From NCBI GenBank assembly GCA_905221605.1, contig CAJNDS010002447.1, forward strand, positions 61,942 through 125,941: a stretch of 64,000 bases of DNA, in the 5' to 3' direction. Positions within the stretch are counted from its first letter, which is position 1. The number at the start of each line of letters is the position of its first letter. This stretch comes from Symbiodinium natans (Eukaryota > Sar > Dinophyceae > Suessiales > Symbiodiniaceae). The position numbers and the translations under genes are program-made. Shown here one piece after another: positions 34,290 to 44,502 of the stretch. Under the pieces are notes generated by a model, which was given only the letters and a program-made list of their open reading frames with translations, had not been told where the DNA came from and made no database searches.

Positions 34290-34462
34290 GCACTGTTGCA
34301 CCTCAAGGAAGGCCTCGTGGGAAGCCGCGTCTCGGAGTTGGAGGCTAAAATGCTGGCGAGCACGAAACCACAGAGTTGTTGCAAGTTGTGGTGTGTTTTG
34401 GCAGACCCTAAAGCGTCTGCACCTGGCAAGGCTTTGCCAGGCACATCCCTAGTCATCTTTTA
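34290..34462 (+). CDS. Candidate exon upstream of the hydrolase, opposite strand
   Basis: Reads HLKEGLVGSRVSELEAKMLA, then STKPQSCCKLWCVLADPKAS, to TAA. Coiled-coil-like start. Lies just upstream of, and divergent from, the serine hydrolase gene. Confidence 0.38.
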
Positions 34463-34523
34463 AGGTTTCGGGTCATCGGTGTTGCTTCTGTGGAGGAGCT
34501 CGGTTTTTTGAGCCATCGGTTTC

Positions 34524-34952
34524 TTGTTGAGACTCCCTGGTGGAGAACCCACGAGACCGCAAGTAAGCTTTGAATCCGATGAAGCTTGCCCACCCCTGCA
34601 CCTCTTGTGTCGCCCAATTGGCAACCTAGAATTTGTTCGGTCCCTCAAGAAGCCCCGAGCACCCCTCAGATTCGGGGTTCAGGAGTTTTGGGCAGGTTTT
34701 CTACTGAACCGGCAGACAGGCAAGGCCCCGGCAACAATCGCAACGGGCTTGCGCAGGCGATCGGCCTCTGGTCCCCCCTACCCCCCCCAAGCCGTGAAAC
34801 AAGGCGGGGGTAGGTTCTTGACATCACCGCCACAGGAACAAGTACGCTCATCTAGAGGCCGTGGCTCAGGGCTTAGGGGCTGCACCCACAGCCGCGCACA
34901 ACAGCACACCAGCAGGCGTCAGCGCATGACAATCCGTGACCCGATTGCATAG
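34524..34952 (+). CDS. Long open frame, possible exon
   Basis: 142 open codons including PIGNLEFVRSLKKPRAPLRF and GFLLNRQTGKAPATIATGLR. No telomere-like repeats interrupt it. The end is Arg/Gln-rich and less convincing. No family recognised. Confidence 0.38.
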   Translation: MLRLPGGEPTRPQVSFESDEACPPLHLLCRPIGNLEFVRSLKKPRAPLRFGVQEFWAGFLLNRQTGKAPATIATGLRRRSASGPPYPPQAVKQGGGRFLTSPPQEQVRSSRGRGSGLRGCTHSRAQQHTSRRQRMTIRDPIA

Positions 34953-34960
34953 CAAAGATG

Positions 34961-35010
34961 ATGACAGTGGGCTGTTGTTGGATACTGACAGTGGGCTGTT
35001 GTTGGATACT
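34961..35010. repeat. 24-bp tandem duplication
   Basis: GACAGTGGGCTGTTGTTGGA and the following TACT occur twice in direct succession. Confidence 0.85.
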
Positions 35011-35540
35011 TAATCTAACGTAGGCATGAGCAAATGCAACCCGACCATAAGCCCCAAAAGCCCTAGTTCTACAAATGCAACCCCTCAACCCAAAAGTCTC
35101 AAGTAAACCAGCAAACCGTTCTAACCCCTGCTTCCCAAACCCGAACTCCCAACCCTAGCAGGGTTGCAAGCCCTGAGACACCAGACAATTGAGCAGGCCA
35201 GGGCAACAGTCCAGGCCTCGGGAAGAAGCAGCCCGGGTTTGGGGTCTTTAGAGTTTAGGGTGTCGGGTTTAGGGTTTCCGAACAACAGGGGTGCGTTCAT
35301 GTTTGCTTGTTTGGGGAGTGGGGTGCCCGTGTAAGGGGCCTTTGCGACTACTGTAGCGCTTTAGGGCTGATGTTTGTTGGATTTACGGTTTGCCAGCAGT
35401 TCAGGATTTTCGGCTGCTTCAGGATTTTTCGACAAACTACCGTTGCCTGTGGAAGTGCTATATATCGTTGTAACCACCCTTAACGCCTCCCCCCCCCCCA
35501 CCCCGCACCCCCCCCCCCCACCCACCACCCCCCCTCCCAG

Positions 35541-35662
35541 TCTAAAGCGCTGCGAGGCTATTCGACTGCCATGGCGTTCTGCCGCTATTCCTGAGGTTGC
35601 TGCGAACTTGAACTTCAAGGACATGAGCATTCCTGGGCATGTTGGGACAATTGGGAGTTTCT
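35541..35662 (+). CDS. Exon after a C-rich tract
   Basis: A long C-rich pyrimidine run (about 35490-35537) ends in a CCTCCCAG acceptor. The exon reads LKRCEAIRLPWRSAAIPEVA, then ANLNFKDMSIPGHVGTIGSF and TGA. Candidate upstream sequence (FFDKLPLPVEVLYIVVTTLN) lies before the C tract. Confidence 0.5.
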
Positions 35663-35760
35663 GAGCGCTTGGAGACCTGGATTTTTGGGGCACAAGGCTG
35701 AGGGTCTATGGTTTAGGGAGATTAGTTTTGGGTTTCAGGGCTGAGGCCCAAACCCTGAAC

Positions 35761-35850
35761 CCGATGTTTCGAAGGATTATGCTGAGGTCTCGGCCGAGGA
35801 AGCCTTGGTAAAGACCGGCAAGCGCCTGGATTGGGGTGTTGGGCTTTGAA
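35761..35850 (+). CDS. Charged exon (plus strand)
   Basis: Reads DVSKDYAEVSAEEALVKTGK, then RLDWGVGL and TGA, with GAG and AAG codons preferred. Probably follows the 35541 exon. Confidence 0.52.
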
Positions 35851-36196
35851 GGTGTTGACTCATGCAAGGGCATAGGGTGTGGGGTTTAGGATTTTGGATG
35901 TATAGTCCCCTTTTAGGGATTACAGGTGCCTGACTCCATCTCTGTACTGAGAACTAGTATGCTATCGGACCGATTTTTAAGGGGGGCCTACTTAGGCAGT
36001 CTAGGGCTTATGGGGTTCAGGGAATTGGAATATGCATCCCCCTCCTCAAAGCTGCGTTTCTCTGTCGACACCTAACTTGCAACAGCCAGCAAACATCCGG
36101 TCCGCAGACCAAATCCTACAAGCCCTATAAACCCTACTAAAAATAAACCTACAAACCCTAAACTCTGCGGAGAACAGCCAAACCCTAAACCCTACA

Positions 36197-36330
36197 GAGA
36201 ACAGCCGCGGTCTCCTTGACGAGGACATCGGGATCAACAGCCTTCAAGACCACGCCGGCCTGGCACATCGGGGGGACATTGCCGCGGGGGTTGAAGGAGG
36301 TGTGCTTGCAATCAACGAGGAGCATACCCA
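36197..36330 (-). CDS. Exon island (minus strand)
   Basis: Reads VDCKHTSFNPRGNVPPMCQA, then GVVLKAVDPDVLVKETAAVL. Strong GC3 bias (GTC, CTC, AAG, GAG). The plus strand is open too but less biased. Looks like a folded-domain fragment; family unknown. Confidence 0.55.
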
Positions 36331-36733
36331 GACCCCCAAGTCTGAGTCTTAAACCCTGACTCTGAATGTTAAACCCTATATATCTCTGAGTCTTAAACCC
36401 TAATTAAGCCCTAAACTGCATTTGTTTTGGTGGATCTTGCGGTGCTTGAAGCTTGCACCATTCTCTGAAACTTGATCAATGGTGCTTATGTGATCCGCAC
36501 GACTCGCTGCTATTTAGGCTTCAGGGTCTAGGGCTTCGGGTATCACATACCCTCACTCCAGTATGCCCACGAAGAGGCTGTCAACCCTCAATCCCAAACC
36601 TTATGAGAACCGTTTGAAGCCTATCCCGAAACCCGAAACCCTGAGAACCCTAAGACACCCAAGAACGCTAAAAACTCTAACAGTCCTAAACTCTGAAAGC
36701 CAGACACCTCTAAACTTGACGCCTTGGACCCCC

Positions 36734-37006
36734 ATGGCCCGCCTTGTGCCGGTAAAACTCCTGCACGGCGGCTTAGGTTGGCACTTAACACTCGCAACCC
36801 CTGAAATAGTTCGGGAGGTGATGCTCTTGAACCAAATGTGGGAAATACAGGATATTCCAGGGGCCTATACCCAATTTAGGAGTTCTAGGGTGAGGGAGGA
36901 TAGCCACGTGTCACTGAATCATCTCCGTGATCCCTTTTTCAGCAGTTTGAATGTTGAGGGTTTTTGGGTGTATACAAAAATTGTCGGGAACTGCATGGCC
37001 TTATGA
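36734..37006 (+). CDS. Open frame, possible exon
   Basis: From an ATG at about 36734 it reads MARLVPVKLLHGGLGWHLTL, then ATPEIVREVMLLNQMWEIQD. Upstream of the ATG the same frame only translates telomere-like repeat. A minus-strand mini-exon (EFYRHKAGHGG) overlaps, so strand is uncertain. Confidence 0.35.
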   Translation: MARLVPVKLLHGGLGWHLTLATPEIVREVMLLNQMWEIQDIPGAYTQFRSSRVREDSHVSLNHLRDPFFSSLNVEGFWVYTKIVGNCMAL

Positions 37007-37448
37007 GTTTGCCGAGCTCACTAGGCAGGCTTTTGGAGTTTCTTGTTTTGGGTTTTCGGTTTTTTGGGGGGGGGGGGGGGGCAATGGACTTAGGCCCATG
37101 GGGCCTGCCCTCAAACCTAAACCCTACACGAGTTTGTTTCAAAGCGAAGCGGTCTCGATTTTGAGGGCTGGAGGCCTCAGAGCGGGGACTGCAGAATGGT
37201 GAGTGCTGGATCCGGAGCCCTAATGCCTGACAACCCCGGCCCCAAACCCTACTTGTGATCCCTCAGCCCCAACGTCTAATCCCTAGATCCGAAGCAGCAA
37301 AAAGAGTAAATGCCCAAACGCAAAAACACCCCTAGACTGTGAACTCAACATCCACTTCACGAGCCCTAATAACCCCTGAGCCCTAAAAAAGCCTGAGCCT
37401 GCAACCCGAATCCCTAAACCCCCAAGCCCTATAAGCCCGAAGCCCTAA

Positions 37449-37515
37449 ACCGCATGCAGGGCTCCTTCGGCGTGAGGGTGGAGAGGTCGAGGCCCGATGC
37501 CTCCGGAGGTCGTTG
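37449..37515 (-). CDS. Exon island (minus strand)
   Basis: Reads RPPEASGLDLSTLTPKEPCM, GC3-rich, between telomere-like blocks. Confidence 0.48.
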
Positions 37516-37799
37516 CTTGTTTAGGATGTTCAGGGATTTATAATTTGAGTTTTCGGGTTTCGGGCTAGGGTTTAGGGTCTGCGAAGGCTGGGGCTGGTTT
37601 CAGGACTGGTCCAAACGTTTTCTTCCAGTTGTGGGGTGGATAGGGTGCTGCTTCCCCTGGCTTCCACCCCAGGCATTTGTTTCAGGGTTTGGGGTTCCAG
37701 GGTTTTAGGGGCATAGGGTATGCAAAAGCATGCACCCACACACACACACTAACTTACACCTAGTTCCCCCACAACAAGCCACTTTGGGGTGTAGGCTTC

Positions 37800-37973
37800 G
37801 GGATATGCATATAAGATCCGACAGCCTGAGGCTGCGTGTAGGGTTCAGCCCATGAGCCAGCAGCTTCCCCCAATGGCCATGAAACCTCCGAACCCCGGGC
37901 AGACTCTTCCCGGACCTTATCATCCTCCAGCGATGCTTTATTTGCCACTTGGATGTTGGTCCCCAGGTCCTAG
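37800..37973 (-). CDS. Exon island (minus strand)
   Basis: After a GTGCTAG acceptor it reads DLGTNIQVANKASLEDDKVR, then EESARGSEVSWPLGEAAGSW. Charged first half. Probably joined to 38224-38105 upstream. Confidence 0.58.
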
Positions 37974-38104
37974 CACAGCTGCAGAATTGGAGGGTTCAGT
38001 TTGGCTCCATAGGGATTTTTAAGCTGCTTCTTGTGTTTAGGGTGAAAGTCCAGACTCCCAAATATTGTAGGGTTTCGGGTTTAGGGTTCCACAATTTCCC
38101 TACA

Positions 38105-38224
38105 CCCTTAAGCTTGACACCCAGGCCAGGTGCGTCCTGGAGGCAGATTAGCAGCTTGTCACCCCCTGTGCGTCGGAAGCACTCAATCGCTGCGATGGAC
38201 GCACAGAACCTTTGCCGCTTTTGG
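38105..38224 (-). CDS. Exon island (minus strand)
   Basis: Reads KRQRFCASIAAIECFRRTGG, then DKLLICLQDAPGLG. Good codon bias and globular-protein character. Unknown family. Confidence 0.57.
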
Positions 38225-38775
38225 TTGAGGGCTGAGTAGGGTCTTAAAGGGATGGTTTTGAGATCTCAGGCAGCTGCGGGTTTGCAAAATCTGTGTTTCA
38301 GGGTTTAGCGTTTTCGGTTTGGGAGTTCAGGGCTGCAGCAATCATGACCTGATCCGGCCCACCCCCTCTCTCTTTGGCCCTATGAGCCTCCAAGTCTCTA
38401 GCTCCAAAGTGCGGCATGGTGCTTTTCGCACGGAGTAGATGTGAAAATCCCAAGACTTAGCCAAACGCTCCGGCCTGAGAGGCCCTGTTCGCAAGGGGAC
38501 TTCGAACCTTGCCTGCCTGGCTGAGGTTCGGGCTCACCGCCGAAAAAGCAAAGAGCCAACCTTGGCTGCCAGGTGGTTTATAGCATTGTGGGGTTTTGGG
38601 ACTTATGAACACATGTCAAGGTTTGATGACCTTCAACACGAAGAGGCCTTCGGCTTTAGAGCCCAAGAATACTCGTTCCCCTAAACCCTAGAAACCCCAA
38701 GCCCTAACATGCATGCGCTTCTACAAAGCTTTACAAGCTAGAGCGGCCTCTTGCCGCCATCCCCCCCCCCCAAGC

Positions 38776-39012
38776 TGAGACACGCTGAGCTCGGCTCCCA
38801 TACAGGACCTTCAGCTCTTCCTTCGGGATGACCCTGTAAATGTGGTACCTCTCGAAATTTTCGGTAAGGGTCTCAGGAGGACCGGGGCTTCGCGGTTTAG
38901 GCTCAAAGCTGGGATACGTAGCTTAGATTCATCAACCAAAGCGCAGAGGGTCACATCACCGTGCAGAGCCACATGACGACAGGTGCCTCGGCGCAGGGAC
39001 TTCCGCACAGGA
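38776..39012 (-). CDS. Two exons of an unknown protein (minus strand)
   Basis: The upstream part reads RKSLRRGTCRHVALHGDVTL, then CALVDESKLRIPALS. After a frame change near 38885 the downstream part reads ETLTENFERYHIYRVIPKEE, then LKVLYGSRAQRVSAW. The frame change coincides with CCTCCTGAG, a possible acceptor, so a short intron is likely. Confidence 0.55.
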
Positions 39013-39218
39013 TGAAGCCCGACACCCTAAACCCTAGGTCTAACGGGTTTTAAGCTGGACTTCCCCTTTTTTCCGGCAAACACCGGAAGGCCTGATTCTA
39101 TCGCGTCAGTTCTTAAGCCTTTTGGCCTTGGGGTGATGGTGGGGTTTTGGGTTTCGGGTTCAGAGATTGAGTGTTTGATTTGGGGTTGCAGGTTGGGGTT
39201 GCACGTATTCGGGGTTTT

Positions 39219-39315
39219 AGGGAATCGACTTAACATCTTGAATAAATTTAACCTACCAGCCATTCATGCCGATGTCCTGTACGCACAATTGAAAACGCTG
39301 GCAGGCACGAATTGA
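39219..39315 (+). CDS. Possible terminal exon
   Basis: Reads NRLNILNKFNLPAIHADVLY, then AQLKTLAGTN and TGA, directly after TTTAGGG-type repeat. Confidence 0.42.
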
Positions 39316-39579
39316 AGAACTGCGGCTTGAGGCGGTACTCTACTCTAAACCCTGCACGCAAAACCATGCTAAGCTTCAGCCTCAAACCGCCCTCAACCAG
39401 GAATCCTAACTTGGACTGCAGAGGCTGCACCCTTGGGCTTGGGGACCGTTTAGGGTTTTAGGGTTGAGGGTTCGAGGTTCAGGGAGGGTGTGGCCTAAAC
39501 CCTAGAACCCCTTAGGGGCAAGAGTTGGGGTTCTCGAGCTGATCGTGTTGTTTACGGGGCCGAAGAATATCAACTCACA

Positions 39580-39775
39580 CAAATAAACAAATATACATGG
39601 GTGTATATGAACAGAAATATGAGTATCCAAACAGAAGAAAATACATACATATAAAAAAACAAACAAATAAATACATCATGTATATATATATATACGTATA
39701 TATATATATGTAGTCATCCTGGAGTAGATGGCATTCAAAAATTGGTGACTTTATTATTATGATTATTATTATTAC
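39580..39775. repeat. AT-rich microsatellite patch
   Basis: (TA)n around 39680-39712 and (TTA)n around 39750-39785 in an AT-rich stretch with ATACATAC-like units. No gene. Confidence 0.8.
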
Positions 39776-39805
39776 TACTACTATTTTTCTGTTGTCCGAA
39801 CCCCA

Positions 39806-40076
39806 TAGATAGAATATGCTGGCGTGCAGGGAAATGGAGGTGGAGAGAAGGGCTCAACAAGCCCCTGACCCATATTCTATCTATCGCTTTGGGAACCCAC
39901 TTTTGTTTAAACTTGAAAAATCGGCAGATGCAATCTATTCCACGATGACTGTATCTGTACGGATTCCCACCAAAACAGTCCATCGTTTCAATGATGACCC
40001 ATATCCTGGAACCCCCCAAACCCTAATCCCCAAACGCAAAACTGCAAAGCTTCCTGAGCCTGCCCCCCCAGACTGA
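39806..40076 (+). CDS. Possible exon beginning within an inverted repeat
   Basis: The frame reads REMEVERRAQQAPDPYSIYR, then FGNPLLFKLEKSADAIYSTM, then TVSVRIPTKTVHRFNDDPY before repeat-like sequence. Inverted repeats TAGATAGAATATG (39806-39818) and CATATTCTATCTA (39871-39883) sit at its start, so the true exon may begin near 39871. The minus strand is open too. Confidence 0.38.
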
Positions 40077-40246
40077 AGATGGGGCCTACACCCATAACAT
40101 GGGGCAGGTTCGGGTTTCTTGTTCAGGGGCCATCCATCCCGGGGCGCACACCAAGACCCTGAGAATCAGAGCCGCTAGCTGCAGTAGCCACTTGCTCGCC
40201 TCACGCCGAATATGGAGCTTACAACAAAGGTGGGAGAGGCTATGGT

Positions 40247-40312
40247 TCTCTCTCTCTCTCTCTCGCTCGCTCTCTCTCTGTCTCTCTCTCTGTCTCTCTC
40301 TCTCTTGTTTAT
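40247..40312. repeat. (TC)n microsatellite
   Basis: CT/TC repeats interrupted by CTCGCTCG and GTCT. It may act as a pyrimidine tract, but no following exon is clear. Confidence 0.85.
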
Positions 40313-40639
40313 GGGAGGGAGTTTGGGTTTGGGTTGGTGTTTAGGTGCTTGGGGGGGAACAGGTTAGCATGTTCATGGTTGAACGTGTTTTGGGTCTTTG
40401 GGAGGTCTTCAAATTCTAGGGGTTGGAAGTATGGGATGGAAGTGATCAGCAACCTTCCGTTCCGATCCTTGAATTGCAAACGTGTGCTATTCTCATCTCC
40501 GTCTTGGTCAGAGCTAGGGTTGGGGTTTGGGGTTTTTAGGGGTTTTTAGGGGTTCTGCAACCTAGGTTTTCATTATCATCGCCAGAGTCCGTCATGCCCT
40601 ACAATCAAAGCCCTGAACCGTGAACCGCACACAGCCCGA

Positions 40640-41110
40640 TTTCGAACCCGATGTAAGACAAGGCTCCAAGCGGGACGCTACACGCAGAGTGCGAGGATTC
40701 CACATGCACTGCGCCAGCCTCCAGGCATTGAAGGCATCTTGGCCTCAGTTTGCTAAGGCATGCTCGCAGCATATTTTCAGGGTCCGAGGTTTCGAAGGTT
40801 TGGGCTTCAGGGCACGGGAGTTTGGCTTTCAGGCTTTCAGCATGTCCGTCCTGGAATCCCTATCCTACTTCTGAGGAAGTGGCGGAAGGAAACAAGCCAA
40901 CGCGATGTGTAGAACAACATGGAGCGCGTGACACCAGATTGTTCCTTCCAGCAATGAAGGGCACCATATGGCACCATGCTAAGGTGGGAGCGGCGGCTGC
41001 AACGAATAGTCTGCGACGAGACGGTCCACCAAATCCGTCTGCAGGATCGACAACTTTTTGCAGGTACAGAAAGTTTCCGGATTCATGGCTTGCGGATGCT
41101 GCTGGTTTGG
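40640..41110 (+). CDS. Candidate exons (plus strand)
   Basis: 40690-40775 reads RGFHMHCASLQALKASWPQF then AKACSQ. After a GGG-rich patch, 40872-41105 reads EEVAEGNKPTRCVEQHGARD, then TRLFLPAMKGTIWHHAKVGA and onwards. The intervening patch resembles telomere-like intron. Unknown family. Confidence 0.42.
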
Positions 41111-41518
41111 GGTCTGGGGTTTATGGTTTAGGGTTTGGGGGTAGACTGGATTGAAGATATTTAAGGGGTTTCGACTTTGAGGAGTCGGGATATAAGTACA
41201 AGATATTAGGAGGGTTTGATTTATCGCAGATGTGTGGGGACTGGCCATCCATCCGTTATATCATGCAAATCCCCCTCGACGTGAAGCGCTCAACCACCCC
41301 AAGCCCTAGAACCTCAAGCCCTAAACCCTAAACCCTAAAACCCCACACCCCAAAAACCCTATACCAAAAAAACCCAAACACCCTAAACCCAATACCCTAA
41401 AACCCCAAAACTCCAAACCTCGGTTTCCGAAACCCACCTGGCTCTGTCCTGCGAGGCTGTTGTCGTGGCCGGCTCCTGCCTTCCCGTGATTCAGATGCCA
41501 ATTTGCGATTTGGTGGGT

Positions 41519-41702
41519 GTCTCTCTGTGTGTGTGTGTGTGTGTGCTTGCTTGCTCGTGTGCTTGCTCGTGTGCTTGCTTGTGTGCTTGCTTGTGTGCTT
41601 GCTTGTGTGCTTGCTTGTGTGCTTGCTTGTGTGCTTGCTTGTGTGCTTGCTTTTGTGTGTGTGTGTGTGTGTGTGTCTGTCTGTGTGTGTGTGTGTGTGT
41701 GA
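41519..41702. repeat. (GT)n and 12-bp GTGTGCTTGCTT satellite
   Basis: About nine units of the 12-mer GTGTGCTTGCTT between GT runs. Long Cys/Val/Leu or Thr/His frames across it are artefacts. Confidence 0.9.
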
Positions 41703-41711
41703 GTTGCTGTT

Positions 41712-41967
41712 GGTTGGGGGCGGGGTGGTGGGGGTGAGGGAGTTGGGCATCAGCTGTGTTCGAAACTTGATGACGATTTGCGTGATGGGGTTGAAGCACT
41801 GCGACACTTCGGTTGAAAACGTGCCGATGTGTGAGTTGGGATTCGCGCGCGCAGTCGAAGACTAAATGTGCAGTAGCTGCAGCGGCTGCTTCAGGAACCT
41901 TTTGCCAAACAGAATGGCTGAACGCCAGCCCGAATGATGAAGCCATGATCAGCTTACAGCTGAACAA
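41712..41967 (-). CDS. Possible exon (minus strand)
   Basis: Upstream of the microsatellite the minus strand reads MASSFGLAFSHSVWQKVPEA, then AAAATAHLVFDCARESQLTH, then RHVFNRSVAVLQPHHANRHQ. Protein-like, but the frame continues into repeat. Confidence 0.38.
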
Positions 41968-42180
41968 GCCGTGTCAACCATGAGCCGTGGGGAGTGTTTT
42001 TTTTGAGTTTGGGGTACTGGTTTGCTCCTATTTTGGAGATGGGCCATCCAAAGGTCCGAAGGCCCCCTTCCCAAGATACCATAAGCTCCAAACATCCTCC
42101 CTAAACCCTAAACCCGAATCCTCTAACCCCTAATTCTGTAAGCGTCCTCCACTCTACTCTGAATCCCTAAACCCTAAACC

Positions 42181-42232
42181 CTAGCCACCGTTGCCTGCGC
42201 CTGCCCCTTTCGCTTCAGCAGAGGTTTTTGCA
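42181..42232 (-). CDS. Short Ala/Gly-rich exon (minus strand)
   Basis: A GGCTCCAG acceptor precedes VAKTSAEAKGAGAGNGG and TAG. Could be a C-terminal exon or a linker with a hidden donor. Confidence 0.35.
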
Positions 42233-42853
42233 ACCTGGAGCCAACCCTAGACCCCAATCGCAAAACCCTGAACCCTAAACCCGAGACGGGTTCTGCTTTG
42301 TTAAAGAGCTTGAGGAAAATAAGTATTTCTGGAGCCTCCCCGGAATGAAGAATACCCCCTCAATCCTTGGGAAAGTTTAGGGTGGGTAAAGGGCTTGCGA
42401 ATCCCTGAAAGAGTTTGAGAAATATTCCCTATAGTTAAGGGGCATCGGATCTCTGGCAAGACTTTGGGACCTTGAGGTTTTGAGCGGTGACTGCTGTAGG
42501 GCCTACGTCTTTCAGAGCAACTTAGGCTCTTCTTGTTGTTTCGTTGTGTTGGTTCTGCCATGTTGACGGGTCGAGGGCGAACCGCTGTCAATTAGACAAT
42601 GGTTCTCGTGATATCGAGTTTCTGCTTCTTTCTGTAGAGCATCTATGCAGGGCTAAACGGTATTGACAAGGTTTGAGCGGGGGGGGGAGGGTGGGGAGAG
42701 GGTGGGGGCCTTCAAATCGGAAAACCCCCGAAACCGAGCCTCAAACAACTAAATCTTGTACACCCTCGGAACCCTAAACCCTAAACGCCCTAAACCCTGA
42801 ACCCCAAATTCTACACCCTGAAGCTCACGAAAGGGATTGGGGTGGGAACTCAG

Positions 42854-44393
42854 GATCCATGGGTGCGCCGGCGTGTGGCGGAGGATGCGCCCCACATGTC
42901 AGGACAGCTGTCGAGCCAGGCCAGGTTGCAAGGCAGAGTGACAGAGTGCTTTGGGAATCAGGGTTGAGGGATGTTGAGGGTTTAAAGCGTATTGAGGGTT
43001 GAGGGCTTGAGGGTCAGGGCTGAGGGTATAGGCCTGAGGGTTGATAGGGTTTGGGTTTTTGGGCTTCCGTTCATTGCGGCAGTTTGCTGCAACAGGCAAC
43101 GGCTTTCATGATGGGGTTGCACGAAGCAAACGCGGTGATGTGTGCAGACATGCTTGGGGCTTATAGTGTGTAGGGTGTAGGGCTCCATATATACACATAT
43201 TATACACATATTTAGTGTTCCTTCGGGCTATTTCGAGCGTCTTAGGGCTTATGGTAGCTAAGAGGTTGGGATCTCCAAAAGGGTTTAGGGCCTCGTAAAT
43301 CCCGCAAGCCCTGTAAACCCATGAGCTCCAATCCCAGTGACACCACACCGATTCGTTTCGTCAAGGAGTCTTCCTTGGATCCTATCGAAATCCCTGTTGC
43401 CAAGTACAGTAGTAAGGAAGAACTCTTCCGGAAACCCTATAATCTTGGAGTCATATGCAGCAGACCGGACACGCGGGGGTTTTTTGAAGCCTCACCTCAC
43501 GGTGCACCAGTTCTCCGAACCGAACCTCGGCAGGGGGTCTTTGAGGCCTGTTTTGCCAGGGCCTAGGGTTGACGCTTTATTCTAGGGTCCCAAGTATGGG
43601 CCCTGAATTAGGGTCCCTTGTTGCAAGAGCCTGATATACACTATGTAAACAGGCCCATACATCGGATTCCTTGAAACAAGGGTAAGGGACTATACTAAGG
43701 GGCCATGATCATGACCCTAAGCCCTAAACCCTAAGACCCTAAACCTCTGAATATCCAACCAGGTTGAGATTTAGGGTTCAGGGCTGCAAGCTTTGGCTTT
43801 GCAGGCTTCGGGCTGGGAGGCGATTCAGGGGAGGGATTTTCGGCTGTGTTTGCCTTCACTTTACAGCCGTAAACCCCCCTATTGGTCTTCCCCAGAAGGA
43901 AAGTTAGGTCCCTGGCCTGTCGGGGGCAAGGCGGAGGATGCGAACCTCGACAGTTTGGGTGTCGGGTTTTGAGGGTTCTGGCACTTTTTGGAATTTTCTG
44001 CGCCGAGGCCTTGGGCCATAAAGCAGGCAAGCCCCCTCCCCAGAGCCTTTCCCACCCCTCCCCCACCCCACCTGCCCCCAGCCCCCTGGTTTGGGTTGCC
44101 CTTGTTACAGAAGCTCAGGCCGAGGCGGATCGCGTATCGTTAAAATTACGGGGTGAACCGTTAAGAAAAAGGAATATCAGGGTAGGCCTGAGACCCTAAA
44201 ACCCAAACCCCCAACCCAAGAAGTCTTCACCCTGGACCCTACAATCCCCAAATCCTCGAACCCTTGGACTTGAAGACCTGGGTGTAGGGTTTAAGGTTTA
44301 GGGCTTAAGATAAAACTGATAACCCAAGTTAAAGCCTTACAGTACTTCAACCCTGGGGAGGCACTCCCCGCCATCTTTGCAGCGGCCCTCTGA
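42854..44393 (+). CDS. Split plus-strand gene, unknown function
   Basis: Islands in order are 42854-42967 (DPWVRRRVAEDAPHMSGQLS), 43084-43160 (LLQQATAFMMGLHEANAVMC), 43321-43566 (IRFVKESSLDPIEIPVAKYS, then SKEELFRKPYNLGVICS), 44111-44178 (AQAEADRVSLKLRGEPLRKR after a CTTGTTACAG acceptor) and 44343-44393 (YFNPGEALPAIFAAAL and TGA). All lie on the plus strand and are separated by telomere-like sequence. That they form one gene is an inference from strand and spacing; phases were not fully reconciled. It converges on the minus-strand gene at 44503-47303. Confidence 0.45.
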
Positions 44394-44502
44394 ATCAAGA
44401 GACTTCAACCTCGAGCCCTGAGCCCCAAAGCCTGTGGGGGTTCAGGCTTTGGGGTTTAGGGTTTAGGACCGGAGTGTGTAGGGCTTTTGTGGGTGAGGTA
44501 CC

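Noticed and set aside
38480-38560. tRNA-like GGTTCGAAGTCC B-box-like sequence on the minus strand
   Set aside because: No matching A box or cloverleaf. The sequence folds into a simple GCAAGG/CCTTGC hairpin. Could be a SINE relic but unsupported.
41397-41865. Cys/Val/Leu- and Thr/His/Lys-rich frames
   Set aside because: Translations of the 12-bp GTGTGCTTGCTT satellite and GT runs.
43731-44199. Frames of about 105-111 codons on both strands
   Set aside because: GC-rich open sequence and repeat. Only the plus-strand exon near 44111-44178 has a good acceptor and biased codons.
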